A stretch of 64,000 nucleotides of DNA from Chitinophagaceae bacterium (GCA_004173235.1 SEAC01000019.1:62001-126000), one strand, 5' to 3'. Counted from the first letter of the stretch, positions 10,304 through 20,300 are shown. The notes: a model not told the origin generated them from the letters alone. Program-made: numbers and translations.

Positions 10304-11030
10304 ATAATAACTTGTATTAAATACTATTTATTTATAGAAACCCTATTACTACTAGGGCTGTGGATTTGGGGATAACGCATCAGCCTTTTTTCAACGTAGC
10401 AAAAACTGAGCAGTTATACAGCGCTTTCCACGGTTTATCCCCAGCAAAAATACCGACCGGCGGATGCCGGCGCCCATTTTTCACCATCATGTGAATAGAG
10501 GGCTGTGAAAATCGTTTGCGACATATGGTCCTTTTCCATGTTGTGAATGAAAGCGGTATAAAATGCGGATAACCCACACGCGGAACCTCAGCCGCCCCCA
10601 ATGGCTGAGTTGTACCCGATGCGTACACGTTTCACTCACCCGTTCCACGGGGGTTATGCCCCGGTTTTCCACTGTTATCCACAGGAGATAATGTGCGATT
10701 GGAGTGTGGAAATGCGAGGGGTGCACTACGAAATCCGGCCGCCTTCGGCGGAGTGAGGGAAGGAACGCAGGTGTCGCCGTTGGCGTTTCGCTGATTCGAT
10801 AAGATCATTATGATTTGCTTCCGCGCGAAAACACTAATCAGCGCTAATCATATAAATCATAGATGATCAGCTTTCTTTCCCGCTCTGCGCAAGGCTGCCT
10901 CGAAACTTCGGAAAGCCTGCTTTCTCCTCGGGAATGCCTGAAAATCGGCCCGTATGGCGGTTTTCCACAATTTGTTGATAACCCCCCAAACCCCTATTTT
11001 TGCCCACTTATATAAATAAATACCGAAACT
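10300..11030. promoter_or_regulatory. Candidate replication origin (oriC)
   Basis: Divergent intergenic region. TTATCCACA at 10675, TTTTCCACA at 10961, one-mismatch boxes at 10367, 10435, 10564 and 10973, a two-mismatch box at 10359, and AT-rich tract 10302-10350. Confidence 0.45.
10736..10885 (+). repeat. Structured ~150-bp dispersed element, copy 1
   Basis: ccgccttcggcgg hairpin, ggaacgcag, TCGCCgttGGCGt hairpin, gatcattatgattt ... atcagcgctaatcatataaatcataga; aligns along its length with 25148-25305. Confidence 0.7.
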
Positions 11031-11036
11031 CCACCT

Positions 11037-13199
11037 ATGTCAGTCATTCAGAACATCAGGGACAAGTACGCACGTGTGATGGTTATTCTCATTGCGGTGT
11101 CCCTTATCGGCTTCATCCTTATGGATGCGTTCTCGAGCCGCAGCAATCTCTTTAGCGGAAACACCACTACCGTTGGTAAGGTGAACGGTAAGAAGATCGA
11201 ATACGTCGACTTTGAGAAAAAGATCAAGCTGCAGGAAGAGCAGTACAAAGCCCAGGGCTACGACATGGGCGAAGCCGGCCGCCAGAACCTTATCGAAGGC
11301 GTTTGGAATGCCGAGGTGACCGAGGCGCTCCTGGCCGACCAGTATAAGAAGCTGGGGATCCAGGTGAGCAACAAGGAGTTGAACGACTACCTTTTCGGTG
11401 CGAACCCTCCGCAGGACCTGCGCCAGCGCTTCACCGACTCAACCGGTCAATACAATGGCGCCGCTGCCATGCAGGCCGTCAACCAGATCCGCAACAGCAA
11501 GCGCCCCGAGGACGCGGCCAGCCGCCAGCAGCTGGTGAGCTACTTTGAAGGAATGCGCAGCCAGCGCGCCATGGAGAAGTACATGTCGCTGCTCAACAAC
11601 GCGATCTACCTCCCCAAGTGGATGGTGGAAAAGCAAACCGCCGACAAAGCGCTCATTGCCCGCACCTCTTTTGTAGGCATACCTTATACATCGGTATCCG
11701 ACAGCTCCGTTACCGTGAGCGATTCGGAGATCGACCAGTACATCAAAAGCCACCGCAACGAATTCGAGCAAAAAGAAGAGACCCGCAGCATTTCGTTCGT
11801 GGTGTTCCCTACCGTGCCTTCGCAGGAAGACAGTGCCGAAGCACGCACCAACCTGCTGACGCTGAAAGCCGGATTTGATACTACCAAAGACATGGAGCGC
11901 TACCTGGCTGTCAACAACAGCACGCTTCCTTATTATGATGGTCTCATCAACAAGACCGCTATACAGCAGGCCAACAAAGATTCGATCCTGAATGCAGGCG
12001 TCGGCGTTACCTACGGACCTTACCTCGATGTGGCGCAGCGCGGCGCCTTCTGGGTTCTGTCGCGCGTGATCGACGCCCGCCCCATCCCCGACTCGGTTAC
12101 CGTTCGCCACATCCTCATCGGCACCGTTCGCCGCGACCCGCAAAGCGGCCAGCAGGTTCCGGTGCGCGACGACAGCACCGCCCGCCACCTCGCCGACTCC
12201 GTTCGTGCGCTGCTGGCTTCCGGCCAGTCGTTCGACAGCCTCGTTGCCCGCTACTCCGACGACGATGGCAGCAAGACCAAGGGCGGCGTGTACGAGAACA
12301 TCGCGGCCAATGGCCAGATGGTTGGCCCCTTCAGCGACTTCGCATTCACACACGGCGTGGGTGAAGTAGGCATCGTGAAGACCGACTTCGGTTACCACAT
12401 CATGGAAGTGCGTTCTATGAAAGGTTCTTCCATGGGCTATAAAGTGGCTTATTTGGCCCGTCCTATCGACATCAGCTCCAACACCGAGAACGCCGCCAAC
12501 ACGGCAGCCTCGCAGTTTGCCGCCGATAGCCGCAGCCTCGAAAGCTTCAACCAGAACTTCGATAAGAACCTCCGTCCGAAAGGCCTCAACCGCCAGACCG
12601 CCGACCTCCGCCCGCTGGATTTCAACATCCAGGGTGCCGGCACTTCGCGCGAGCTGGTGCGTGATGCCTTCAAGGCCGACAAGGGTGATGTGCTGCAGGT
12701 GCAGCGTCTTACCAACGGTTACATCGTCGCCGTCGTTACCGCGGTGAACCCCGCCGGTGTTCAGTCGGTAGCGCAGGCCCGCGCCGTTGTAGAGCCCGTG
12801 CTGAAGAACAAGAAAAAGGCTGCCGTCATCAAAAAGAACATCGGTGCGGTTACAACCCTCGAGGCTGTATCCGGCAAGGTGAACGTGCCCCTGGCTACTG
12901 CCGACAGCATTCACTTCGATGGCAATAATGCCAACCTTGGATTCGAATACAAAGTGATCGGCGCTTCGTTCAACCCCGCCAACAAAGGCAAGGTGGTTAC
13001 CGAGCCTATCGAAGGCCAGTCGGGTGTGTTCGTGATCCGTGTAGAAGATATCTCGGCCACTTCGGTAGAAGCCGCCACCATCGACCAGCAGCGCGCCGTT
13101 CTTACGCAGGACGCCCGCCAGCGTGCCCAGCAGTCGAACCCCATCGAGGCGCTCAAGAAAGCGGCTTCTGTTAAAGACTATCGCGCGAAGTTCTTCTAA
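11037..13199 (+). CDS. Peptidylprolyl isomerase with SurA/PpiD-like N-terminus and parvulin domain
   Basis: N-terminal TM anchor, PDSVTVRHILIGTV, ARYSDDDGSKTKGGVYENI and FGYHIMEVRS parvulin motifs. Confidence 0.92.
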   Translation: MSVIQNIRDKYARVMVILIAVSLIGFILMDAFSSRSNLFSGNTTTVGKVNGKKIEYVDFEKKIKLQEEQYKAQGYDMGEAGRQNLIEGVWNAEVTEALLADQYKKLGIQVSNKELNDYLFGANPPQDLRQRFTDSTGQYNGAAAMQAVNQIRNSKRPEDAASRQQLVSYFEGMRSQRAMEKYMSLLNNAIYLPKWMVEKQTADKALIARTSFVGIPYTSVSDSSVTVSDSEIDQYIKSHRNEFEQKEETRSISFVVFPTVPSQEDSAEARTNLLTLKAGFDTTKDMERYLAVNNSTLPYYDGLINKTAIQQANKDSILNAGVGVTYGPYLDVAQRGAFWVLSRVIDARPIPDSVTVRHILIGTVRRDPQSGQQVPVRDDSTARHLADSVRALLASGQSFDSLVARYSDDDGSKTKGGVYENIAANGQMVGPFSDFAFTHGVGEVGIVKTDFGYHIMEVRSMKGSSMGYKVAYLARPIDISSNTENAANTAASQFAADSRSLESFNQNFDKNLRPKGLNRQTADLRPLDFNIQGAGTSRELVRDAFKADKGDVLQVQRLTNGYIVAVVTAVNPAGVQSVAQARAVVEPVLKNKKKAAVIKKNIGAVTTLEAVSGKVNVPLATADSIHFDGNNANLGFEYKVIGASFNPANKGKVVTEPIEGQSGVFVIRVEDISATSVEAATIDQQRAVLTQDARQRAQQSNPIEALKKAASVKDYRAKFF

Positions 13200-13219
13200 G
13201 CGTTAAAATTTCGGTATCG

Positions 13220-13253
13220 AAAAGGCCCTCCAGTAACTTTGGAGGGCCTTTTT
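13220..13253 (+). terminator. Rho-independent terminator
   Basis: aaaaggccctcc-agtaacttt-ggagggccttttta. Confidence 0.8.
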
Positions 13254-13270
13254 ACTGAAATAAGGAAACG

Positions 13271-13368
13271 CACAATGCTCAACGCACAATATTCAATTTT
13301 CAAGGACAGAAGAATGGCGATGGCGATTTGAGCATTGAAAATTGAGCATTGAAAATTGAATATTCATT
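13271..13368. repeat. 7-nt vocabulary repeat, inverted pair (ATTGAAA family)
   Basis: caatgctcaacgcacaatattcaattttcaa versus gagcattgaaaattgagcattgaaaattgaatattcatt, ending at the ATG of the next gene. Confidence 0.8.
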
Positions 13369-13899
13369 ATGCCTGAAGCATCTTCAAATACCCCCCCGCC
13401 GCTCGTAAATAAAGTCGCCGCCGCGGGCCTTCTTTCCCTCGACCTGGAGCAGTTTCTCCCGCAGGCGCCTGTTGCCGTTTTCGACCTGAAGGATCACCTT
13501 TTCATGGGCCTCATCTTGAAAGAGAAGGATTTTCGCGAGGCACTGAAAGCGAAGGATTGGAGTGCGTTTGAAGGCAAGTACGTGGCCATCACCTGCAGCG
13601 TGGATGCCATCATTCCGGTGTGGGCCTACATGCTGGCGGCAAGCTACCTGCAGCCTGTTGCGCGCGAAGTGTTGGTGGGCACTGAGGAGGAGTTGCAGAA
13701 GCACATCATCTTGAAAAACATCGACGCGGTGAACGCCGCGGAATATGAAGGGCAGCGCGTGGTGGTAAAAGGTTGCGGCGATGTAGCCATCGAGCCCTAT
13801 GCCTATGCGGCCATCACGCAAAAGTTATTGCCCGTAGCCAAAAGCGTGATGTATGGCGAGCCGTGCAGCACCGTCCCCGTTTATAAAAAACGCCCGTAG
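13369..13899 (+). CDS. DUF2480 family protein
   Basis: VNKVAAAGLLSLDLEQF and IPVWAYMLAASYLQP typical of the family. Confidence 0.8.
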   Translation: MPEASSNTPPPLVNKVAAAGLLSLDLEQFLPQAPVAVFDLKDHLFMGLILKEKDFREALKAKDWSAFEGKYVAITCSVDAIIPVWAYMLAASYLQPVAREVLVGTEEELQKHIILKNIDAVNAAEYEGQRVVVKGCGDVAIEPYAYAAITQKLLPVAKSVMYGEPCSTVPVYKKRP

Positions 13900-14010
13900 A
13901 GACGCACCATGTGCGTCTCCGCGCGCAGCGCGTTCGAAACGCGCGCAGCGCGGGAGATGCATGTGATGGGCAAGAGACGGATGTAATGCGTAAGAGACGC
14001 ATATAATGCG
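13896..14010. repeat. RAYT-associated REP-like palindromes
   Basis: gtagagacgcaccatgtgcgtctcc and gagacgcatataatgcgtctgg, plus gcgcgcagcgcg inverted copies. The first palindrome contains the TAG stop of the upstream gene. Confidence 0.8.
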
Positions 14011-14020
14011 TCTGGACGGA

Positions 14021-14508
14021 TCATCCCTTCAGCGGATTGTTCCGGATATAATTCCGCACAATTTCAATTTCCCTTTCTGTGTGAAGGATGCGATCGTAAA
14101 AGCGCGGGTGCCAGGCGAATGCGATCCCATCCTTTTTCGCGAAAGATGTGACGGCTCCTTTGTAATTGCGGATCACTGAGCCCAGGTTGCATGATTGCGG
14201 GCCGAAGGCATTGCCTGCTTTGCCTGCAATGCGGTGATCATCGAAGTGGAGGATTCCGTGCACGTGATTCGGCATCAGGATGAATTCATCGGTGCGGACG
14301 AAAGGGAAATGCTGCGGAATTTTGTTCCAATAGTCCTCGGCAATTATCCCAATCGGCTCTTTCTGCAACCGGTGGTTTTTCAGTTCGCCAAAAAAGCGAC
14401 GCATGTCTTTCGTGCAGATGGTTACGAAATAGACACGGGTGCCTCCATAATCGTGATTCTTTTTCGCGCACTTTCAATTCTATACTTGCTGCGGAACAAA
14501 CTGCACAT
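14021..14508 (-). pseudogene. RAYT/Y1 transposase (HUH) with a 1-nt frameshift near the N-terminus
   Basis: MPNHVHGILHF HUH motif and C-terminal YIRNNPLKG. Family-typical NHDYGGTRVYFVTICTKDM lies upstream of the listed Met in the same frame but has no start codon; ATG at 14508 (MCSLFRSKYRIESARK) joins it only by a shift at AAAAA (14460-14464). Confidence 0.75.
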
Positions 14509-14593
14509 GGATTCTTTTTTCAAATATTGCCGCGGCAGCTACGCTCATCCATGGGAAAACGAACAGATTTTTTTGCTTTTTTCCCCACCCGTT

Positions 14594-14730
14594 CAGACGC
14601 ATCATATGCGTCTCAAAAAACGCACATGCTGCGATTGGAGACGCAGATGCGGGCACGGGATCGTTCTTTTGGAGACGCGCAATTCGGGCACGGGATCGTT
14701 ATTTTGGAGACGCACATGGTGCGTCTCTAC
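14594..14730. repeat. RAYT-associated REP-like palindromes and ~35-bp direct repeats
   Basis: cagacgcatcatatgcgtctc, ggagacgcacatggtgcgtctctac, and repeated gcgggcacgggatcgttnttttggagacgc. Confidence 0.8.
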
Positions 14731-15857
14731 TAGAACCAACCTCTCCGTCTGAAAACCCCGATCATCCACACCGGGATGAATAGCATCAGCGCAATGGAAA
14801 TGAAGAAGCCCCATTTATTATGGATGAGGGGCACCTGCTCGAAATTCATCCCGAAGATGCCGCCGATGACGGTGGCGGGCGCCAGCAGGCAGGTTACCAC
14901 GGCCATCACCTTCATCACTTCGTTCATCTTGAGGTTCACATTGTTGATGTACAGATCCTGCATCGACATCATCACGTCGCGATAGTTTTCGGAGAGATCG
15001 GCGGCCTGCACGATGTGGTCGTATACGTCTTTGAAATACTTGGTGGTGCGATCGTCGAGGAGCGGGCTTTCGGAGCGGATGATCGACGCGACGAGATCAC
15101 GCACGGGCAGGATGTTGCGCTTGAGCACGATCAGCTCTTTGCGCAGTCGGTTGATGCCGGCCATGGCCACGGGCTTCGTGTTGCGCACCACTTCTTCCTC
15201 CACTTCCTCGATCTTTTCGCCGAGGCGCTCCATCACCAGAAAGTAATTGTCTACGATGAGATCAAGAAGGCTGTAGCACAGGTAATCGGCAGGGCGCTGG
15301 CGCAACTTGCTATTGCTCATGCGAAGCCGCTCGCGCACGGGGTTGAACACGTCGCGCGCAGGGTCTTCCTGGAACGTGAGTACGAAGTCGCGCCCGAGGG
15401 CAATGCTCACCTGCTCCTGCTCCACCGCCGATTCGGCCTGGTTGAAATAAAGCATATTGAGCAGGCAGTACAACACGCCTTCCACTTCGTCCATCTTCGG
15501 TCGCTGGTTGCAGCTCAATATGTCCTCGGCCAGCAGTCCGTGAATGCCGAAATGTGCGCACACTTTCTCCACGTCCTCCTTGCGGATGCCGTCGATGTTG
15601 ATCCACGAAATTTCGCCCACGCGGCGCTCTGTGAAAATATCTTCCACACGGCTGAAGCGGCGCTCTTCCATCATGTGCTCATTGTATGTGAACACAGAGA
15701 TGATGATGTCGGTTACAGGCTTGCGGTCGTGCTCCACCGTGGGGTTCACCTGGAGGATCTCCTTCGTGCGCTCGGTGCCGAAGAGCATGTCGGGAAGAAT
15801 GAAGCGGAGGTAGTCGCGGGGAGCCATGGCGGAAAATGAATGTCGAATATCGAACAA
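14730..15857 (-). CDS. corA: Magnesium/cobalt transporter CorA
   Basis: C-terminal GMNFEQVP (GMN motif) followed by two TM segments. Confidence 0.93.
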   Translation of the reverse strand: MFDIRHSFSAMAPRDYLRFILPDMLFGTERTKEILQVNPTVEHDRKPVTDIIISVFTYNEHMMEERRFSRVEDIFTERRVGEISWINIDGIRKEDVEKVCAHFGIHGLLAEDILSCNQRPKMDEVEGVLYCLLNMLYFNQAESAVEQEQVSIALGRDFVLTFQEDPARDVFNPVRERLRMSNSKLRQRPADYLCYSLLDLIVDNYFLVMERLGEKIEEVEEEVVRNTKPVAMAGINRLRKELIVLKRNILPVRDLVASIIRSESPLLDDRTTKYFKDVYDHIVQAADLSENYRDVMMSMQDLYINNVNLKMNEVMKVMAVVTCLLAPATVIGGIFGMNFEQVPLIHNKWGFFISIALMLFIPVWMIGVFRRRGWF

Positions 15858-15967
15858 GCAATCGAGAATATCGAAGTTAGCGCTACCGCCTCTTCATTAA
15901 CCGCCTGGCCAGCTTGAGCGGACGAGCCTTCGCAATTCACCATTCGTTATTGATTATTCGATATTCC
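15836..15967. repeat. 7-nt vocabulary repeat, inverted pair (ATATCGAA family)
   Basis: gaatgtcgaatatcgaacaagcaatcgagaatatcgaag versus caattcaccattcgttattgattattcgatattcc. Confidence 0.7.
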
Positions 15968-16670
15968 TTCTCGCTTTCTCCAGGTCTTCCGGAGTGTTGA
16001 TGTCCACGCCAATCGGCTCTGTGAGCGCCATGCGGAGGGGGATGCCATGTTCGAGAAAGCGAAGGCACTCGATCTTCTCTGCATTCTCGAGCGGCGTCAC
16101 CGGCCACTTCGTGAACTGCAGCAGGGCGGACTTGCGGAAGGCATATACGCCGATGTGGCGGTAGTGCGGGATTGCGATGTCTGTGTTGCGCGGGTATGGC
16201 AACGGGCTGCGGCTGAAGAAGAGGGAGTTCCCTTGGAGGTCGGTGCACACTTTCACCACGTTGGGGTTGGCAAGGTCGTCGGCGTCTGTGATGCGGTCCA
16301 TCAGCGAAGCCACCTGCACCTGCGGATCTTCAAAAAGCGCGAGCACCTTGCGCAGCGCAGCCGTGTTGATGAAAGGCGTGTCGCCCTGCACGTTCACCAC
16401 GATGGCTACCTCGCGGCCCGCAACTGCTTCGGCAATGCGGTCGGTGCCGCTCTCGTGGTCGCTGCGCGTCATCACCACCGATCCACCGAATGATTCGATC
16501 TCGGCCCGGATCTCGGCCGAATCGGTGGCCACCAGCACTTCGTCGAAAAGCCCGGAAGACTGTGCAGCTTCGTAGGTGCGGCGGATGACGGTCTTATCGC
16601 CCAAAAGCTGCAGCAGCTTGCCTGGGAAGCGGGTGGCGGCGTAGCGGGCGGGGAGTACTGCGATGATCAT
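15954..16670 (-). CDS. kdsB: 3-deoxy-manno-octulosonate cytidylyltransferase
   Basis: MIIAVLPARYAATRFPGKLL; VNVQGDTPFI; FFSRSPLPYPR. Confidence 0.95.
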   Translation of the reverse strand: MIIAVLPARYAATRFPGKLLQLLGDKTVIRRTYEAAQSSGLFDEVLVATDSAEIRAEIESFGGSVVMTRSDHESGTDRIAEAVAGREVAIVVNVQGDTPFINTAALRKVLALFEDPQVQVASLMDRITDADDLANPNVVKVCTDLQGNSLFFSRSPLPYPRNTDIAIPHYRHIGVYAFRKSALLQFTKWPVTPLENAEKIECLRFLEHGIPLRMALTEPIGVDINTPEDLEKARRNIE

Positions 16671-16759
16671 GGGGGTAATGGGGTGATGGGGTAATGTGCT
16701 AATGGGAGAATGCCTGCCCGATAGAACAAAGCGAAGGCGGTACTGGTCGAAGATAGCAA

Positions 16760-17071
16760 TCAGGCACGCTCAATTCGCCGGTCGAACCAAAGGGTGCCGA
16801 AGGGAAGGAACGCCGCAATGCCGCCGGTGAGCATTTTTCCAAACGACCACTTCAGGATCGGTTTTACGATGAGCAGGTGCAGGCAATACAATAGGAAAAG
16901 GATGCCGTGGATCCAACCAACATACTTCACCATCAGTGGCGCCCCCCAGATGTATTTGAGCGGCATCGCCACGAACAACAACAGGAGCCACGAAACAGCT
17001 TCGGCGTAGCCCAGCAGGTGAAGACGGCGAACGGCAGGATGTTGCATCAAAAGATTGGAGGTTGTTTTCAA
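16760..17071 (-). CDS. DUF3817 domain-containing membrane protein
   Basis: LHLLGYAEAVSWLLLLFVAMPLKYIWG...VGWIHGILFLLYCLHLL...LPFGTLWFDRRI. Confidence 0.85.
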   Translation of the reverse strand: MKTTSNLLMQHPAVRRLHLLGYAEAVSWLLLLFVAMPLKYIWGAPLMVKYVGWIHGILFLLYCLHLLIVKPILKWSFGKMLTGGIAAFLPFGTLWFDRRIERA

Positions 17072-17178
17072 CGCGAAGGAAAGAAGAAAAGAAGTGCGGC
17101 ACGAAGCAAGTCCAAAGTATTCTTCGCGTATATCTTTTTCACTTATATCCTTCGCGGTTTTAGGAGAACGAACTTCTT

Positions 17179-18009
17179 TTAAAATTCCTTCTGCGACCGG
17201 AAAGGCTGCTTCATCAGCATGCCGAAATTTTCGTCTTCTTCATTCGGATAGTAGCGGTCGAGCCCGTAGCGGATCTCTTTCGGATCGAGGGTGCGGAAGG
17301 TGCCGAACAGGCGGTCCCAAATGGAAAGCACCGCGCCATAGTTGGAGTCGGTGTAGGGCTGCTGCCAGTGGTGGTGCACCTTGTGCATGTTGGGCGACAC
17401 GAGCACGTAGCTCAGCGCTTTGTCGAGCCGGCGCGGGAGCGAAATATTGGCGTGGGTAAACGCGGTGCTGAGCACCAGCAGCGTCTGGAAGATCATCACG
17501 GCATACATCGGCGCGCCCGATACAAGGATTCCGGCAAAAAAGAAAAGTCCGCGCAGCACGCTTTCCAGCGGGTGATGGCGCAGGCCCGTGGTTACATCCA
17601 CGTTGTTGTCGGCGTGGTGCACCGTGTGGAAGCGCCACAGCAGCGCCAACTTGTGCTCCGTGAAATGCACGAGCCACCCCCCGAAAAAGTCGAGTACCAG
17701 AAAGGAGATCACGATCGTGGCAAGCATGCCCGCGCCGGTCCAGTACACGAGGCCGAAGCCCGCAGCTTTGCACCAATCGCTGAGCAATACGATGACCACC
17801 GCCAGGCCGGTATGGATGGCGAGGTGAATGAGCGTGAAGCCGAAGTTGACGCCAGCATGCCGAAGCTTGTTGCGCTTGTATTTAGGCTCCAGCAGCGGGA
17901 TGGCGCCTTCAATGATCCAGAAAAGCAACAGCCCGCCCACGAGAAAAGCCAGCCGCTCCAGCGGACGCTTCTCCAGGTCGCCGAAATGATCGATGATCGC
18001 CTGCCACAT
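17179..18009 (-). CDS. Sterol desaturase / fatty acid hydroxylase family protein
   Basis: HxxxH histidine motifs (HFTEHKLALLWRFHTVHHAD; HANISLP; NMHKVHHHW). Start placed at MWQAIIDHFG. Confidence 0.9.
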   Translation of the reverse strand: MWQAIIDHFGDLEKRPLERLAFLVGGLLLFWIIEGAIPLLEPKYKRNKLRHAGVNFGFTLIHLAIHTGLAVVIVLLSDWCKAAGFGLVYWTGAGMLATIVISFLVLDFFGGWLVHFTEHKLALLWRFHTVHHADNNVDVTTGLRHHPLESVLRGLFFFAGILVSGAPMYAVMIFQTLLVLSTAFTHANISLPRRLDKALSYVLVSPNMHKVHHHWQQPYTDSNYGAVLSIWDRLFGTFRTLDPKEIRYGLDRYYPNEEDENFGMLMKQPFRSQKEF

Positions 18010-18125
18010 GAACGAAAGGTACAACGTGAGCCCTGAACGGTGAACGGAAGACTTTACACCATTCTCGTAAATCAAGCTCCGTTTCCGAACGTGTGCTGAC
18101 GGCTCACGGCTGACGGCTCACGTCA

Positions 18126-18329
18126 TTAGTTCGTCCCCTGGTGGTGCAGCGTATCCAGCTCGAGCGTATCGGCGGGCATGGGTGCCGGGCCGGGCTCAAC
18201 GGCGGCGCTGCGTTCAGCGCGAATGCGTGCGGCACTTTGCTCCGTGCTACGGTCGTCGAAGGTGCCGGACTTGCTGCAAGCGGCCAGCAAAAGGCAGCCC
18301 AGCAGGAATTTAGGTAAGGTGTGTTTCAT
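18126..18329 (-). CDS. Small lipoprotein
   Basis: MKHTLPKFLLGCLLLAACSKSG lipobox. Confidence 0.6.
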   Translation of the reverse strand: MKHTLPKFLLGCLLLAACSKSGTFDDRSTEQSAARIRAERSAAVEPGPAPMPADTLELDTLHHQGTN

Positions 18330-18608
18330 GGTTAGACACTTTTGTGCACCCTCACCAATACAAGTTCTTTGCCATTCGCAATAAAAAAGGGGTTTCCTTA
18401 ACGCAACCCGGCCGTGGAAAAGGCGGTGAAAAACGTACCTTTGCGCGCCCGGAGCGGCGCCTGAGGGCGCGTTCATTGGTTCATTAGTTTATTGGTTTAT
18501 TGGTATTCGCGGCACCCACCGCTGCGTCTCTATCGTCAGGAAATCGAAAGCGCTACTAATAAACTACTTAACCAATAAACACATAAACCGCTCCGCTCCC
18601 GACTTATT

Positions 18609-20249
18609 ATGATCAGTGTCAATAACGTCTCCCTCTCCTTTGGCAAACGCGTTCTCTTCGACGAAGTGAACATCACTTTTACCAAGGGCAATTGTTACGG
18701 AGTGATCGGTGCCAATGGTGCCGGCAAGTCAACGTTTCTCAAGATCCTTTCCGGCGAGATCGAACCCAACAAGGGTAAGGTCGATATCACTACCGGCGAG
18801 CGCATGGCGGTGCTGAAGCAAAACCAGTTTGCGTTCGACGAAGTGACCGTGCTCAACACCGTGCTCATGGGCCACGAAAAGATGTGGAAGGTGATGCACC
18901 AGAAGGACGCCATCTATGCCGATCCCGAAGCAACGGAAGATGACTACATGAAGGCGGGCGAGCTCGAAGCCGAATTTGGCGAGATGGGCGGCTACACTGC
19001 CGAAAGCGATGCGGCGACGCTGCTTTCCGAGCTCGGTGTGAAAGAAGAATTTCACCAATACCGGATGCAGGACATCGCCTCCAACGTAAAGGTGCGTGTG
19101 CTCCTCGCTCAGGCGCTTTTCGGCAACCCCGACATCTTGCTGCTTGACGAACCGACCAACGGCCTCGACATCGAAACCATCGGATGGCTCGAAAACTTCC
19201 TCGCCGATTACCAGAACATCGTACTCGTTGTGTCGCACGACCGTCACTTTCTCGACGCCGTGTGCACGCACGTGGCCGACGTGGACCGCGCCAAGATCAA
19301 AGTATTCTCCGGCAACTACACTTTCTGGTATGAAAGCTCGCAGCTGATGGCGCGCCAGCTTTCGGATAAAAACAAGAAGACGGAAGACAAGCGCGCTGCG
19401 CTCATCGAGTTCATTGCACGCTTCTCCGCCAACGCATCAAAATCGAAGCAGGCGACGTCGCGGAAAAAAGCGCTTGAAAAGCTCAATATCGAAGAGATCG
19501 AACCCTCCAACCGCCGCTACCCCGGCATCATCTTCCAGCCGCTGCGCGAAGTGGGCAACCAAATCCTCAACGTCGAAAACCTGTCTTCGTCGATCGAAGG
19601 CCGCAAGCTCTTCGACAAGGTTACCTTCTCCGTAAACAAAGGCGAAAAAATCGCCTTCCTCAGCAAGGATCCCGGTGCGGTTACGAATTTCTTCGAGATC
19701 ATCAACGGAAACCTCCAGGCCAAAGGCGGCTCCTTCGAATGGGGCACCACCATCACCAAGGCCTACCTGCCGCTGGAGAACAACGAATTCTTCACCAACG
19801 GCCTAACCCTCATGGATTGGCTGCGCCAGTACGTGCCGCCGCACGTTACCGACGCCGACGAGCCTTTCCTGCGCGGCTTCCTCGGCAAAATGCTTTTCTC
19901 GGGCGACGACATCCAGAAAAAGACGAACGTGCTTTCGGGTGGTGAAAAAGTACGCTGCATGATCAGCCGGATGATGCTCCAGAACCCCAACCTCGTGGTG
20001 CTCGACCAGCCCACCAACCACCTCGACCTCGAAAGCATCCAGAGCTTCAACGAAGGCTGCCAGGCGTTCCCCGGCATTGTGCTGCTCACCTCGCATGACC
20101 ACACCTTCCTGCAAACCGTGGCCACCCGCGTCATTGAACTGACGCCCACCGGCATCATCGACCGCCTGATGACCTTCGACGAGTATATGGAAGACAAGCG
20201 GGTGCAGGAGCTGCGCGCCGAGATGTATGGCAAGGCCGCTTACGCGTGA
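18609..20249 (+). CDS. ABC-F family ATPase (YbiT-like)
   Basis: Two Walker A/signature modules: GANGAGKST, LLDEPTNGLD; LSGGEKVRCMISRMML, VLDQPTNHLD. Confidence 0.93.
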   Translation: MISVNNVSLSFGKRVLFDEVNITFTKGNCYGVIGANGAGKSTFLKILSGEIEPNKGKVDITTGERMAVLKQNQFAFDEVTVLNTVLMGHEKMWKVMHQKDAIYADPEATEDDYMKAGELEAEFGEMGGYTAESDAATLLSELGVKEEFHQYRMQDIASNVKVRVLLAQALFGNPDILLLDEPTNGLDIETIGWLENFLADYQNIVLVVSHDRHFLDAVCTHVADVDRAKIKVFSGNYTFWYESSQLMARQLSDKNKKTEDKRAALIEFIARFSANASKSKQATSRKKALEKLNIEEIEPSNRRYPGIIFQPLREVGNQILNVENLSSSIEGRKLFDKVTFSVNKGEKIAFLSKDPGAVTNFFEIINGNLQAKGGSFEWGTTITKAYLPLENNEFFTNGLTLMDWLRQYVPPHVTDADEPFLRGFLGKMLFSGDDIQKKTNVLSGGEKVRCMISRMMLQNPNLVVLDQPTNHLDLESIQSFNEGCQAFPGIVLLTSHDHTFLQTVATRVIELTPTGIIDRLMTFDEYMEDKRVQELRAEMYGKAAYA

Positions 20250-20271
20250 TGAAGAAAAGAACCGACATAAA

Positions 20272-20300
20272 AAACCCTCGCATTGGCGAGGGTTTTTTCA
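20272..20300 (+). terminator. Rho-independent terminator
   Basis: aaaccctcgc-attg-gcgagggtttttt. Confidence 0.85.

Noticed and set aside
11439-12914. 491-aa minus-strand ORF
   Set aside because: Antisense to the parvulin isomerase gene.
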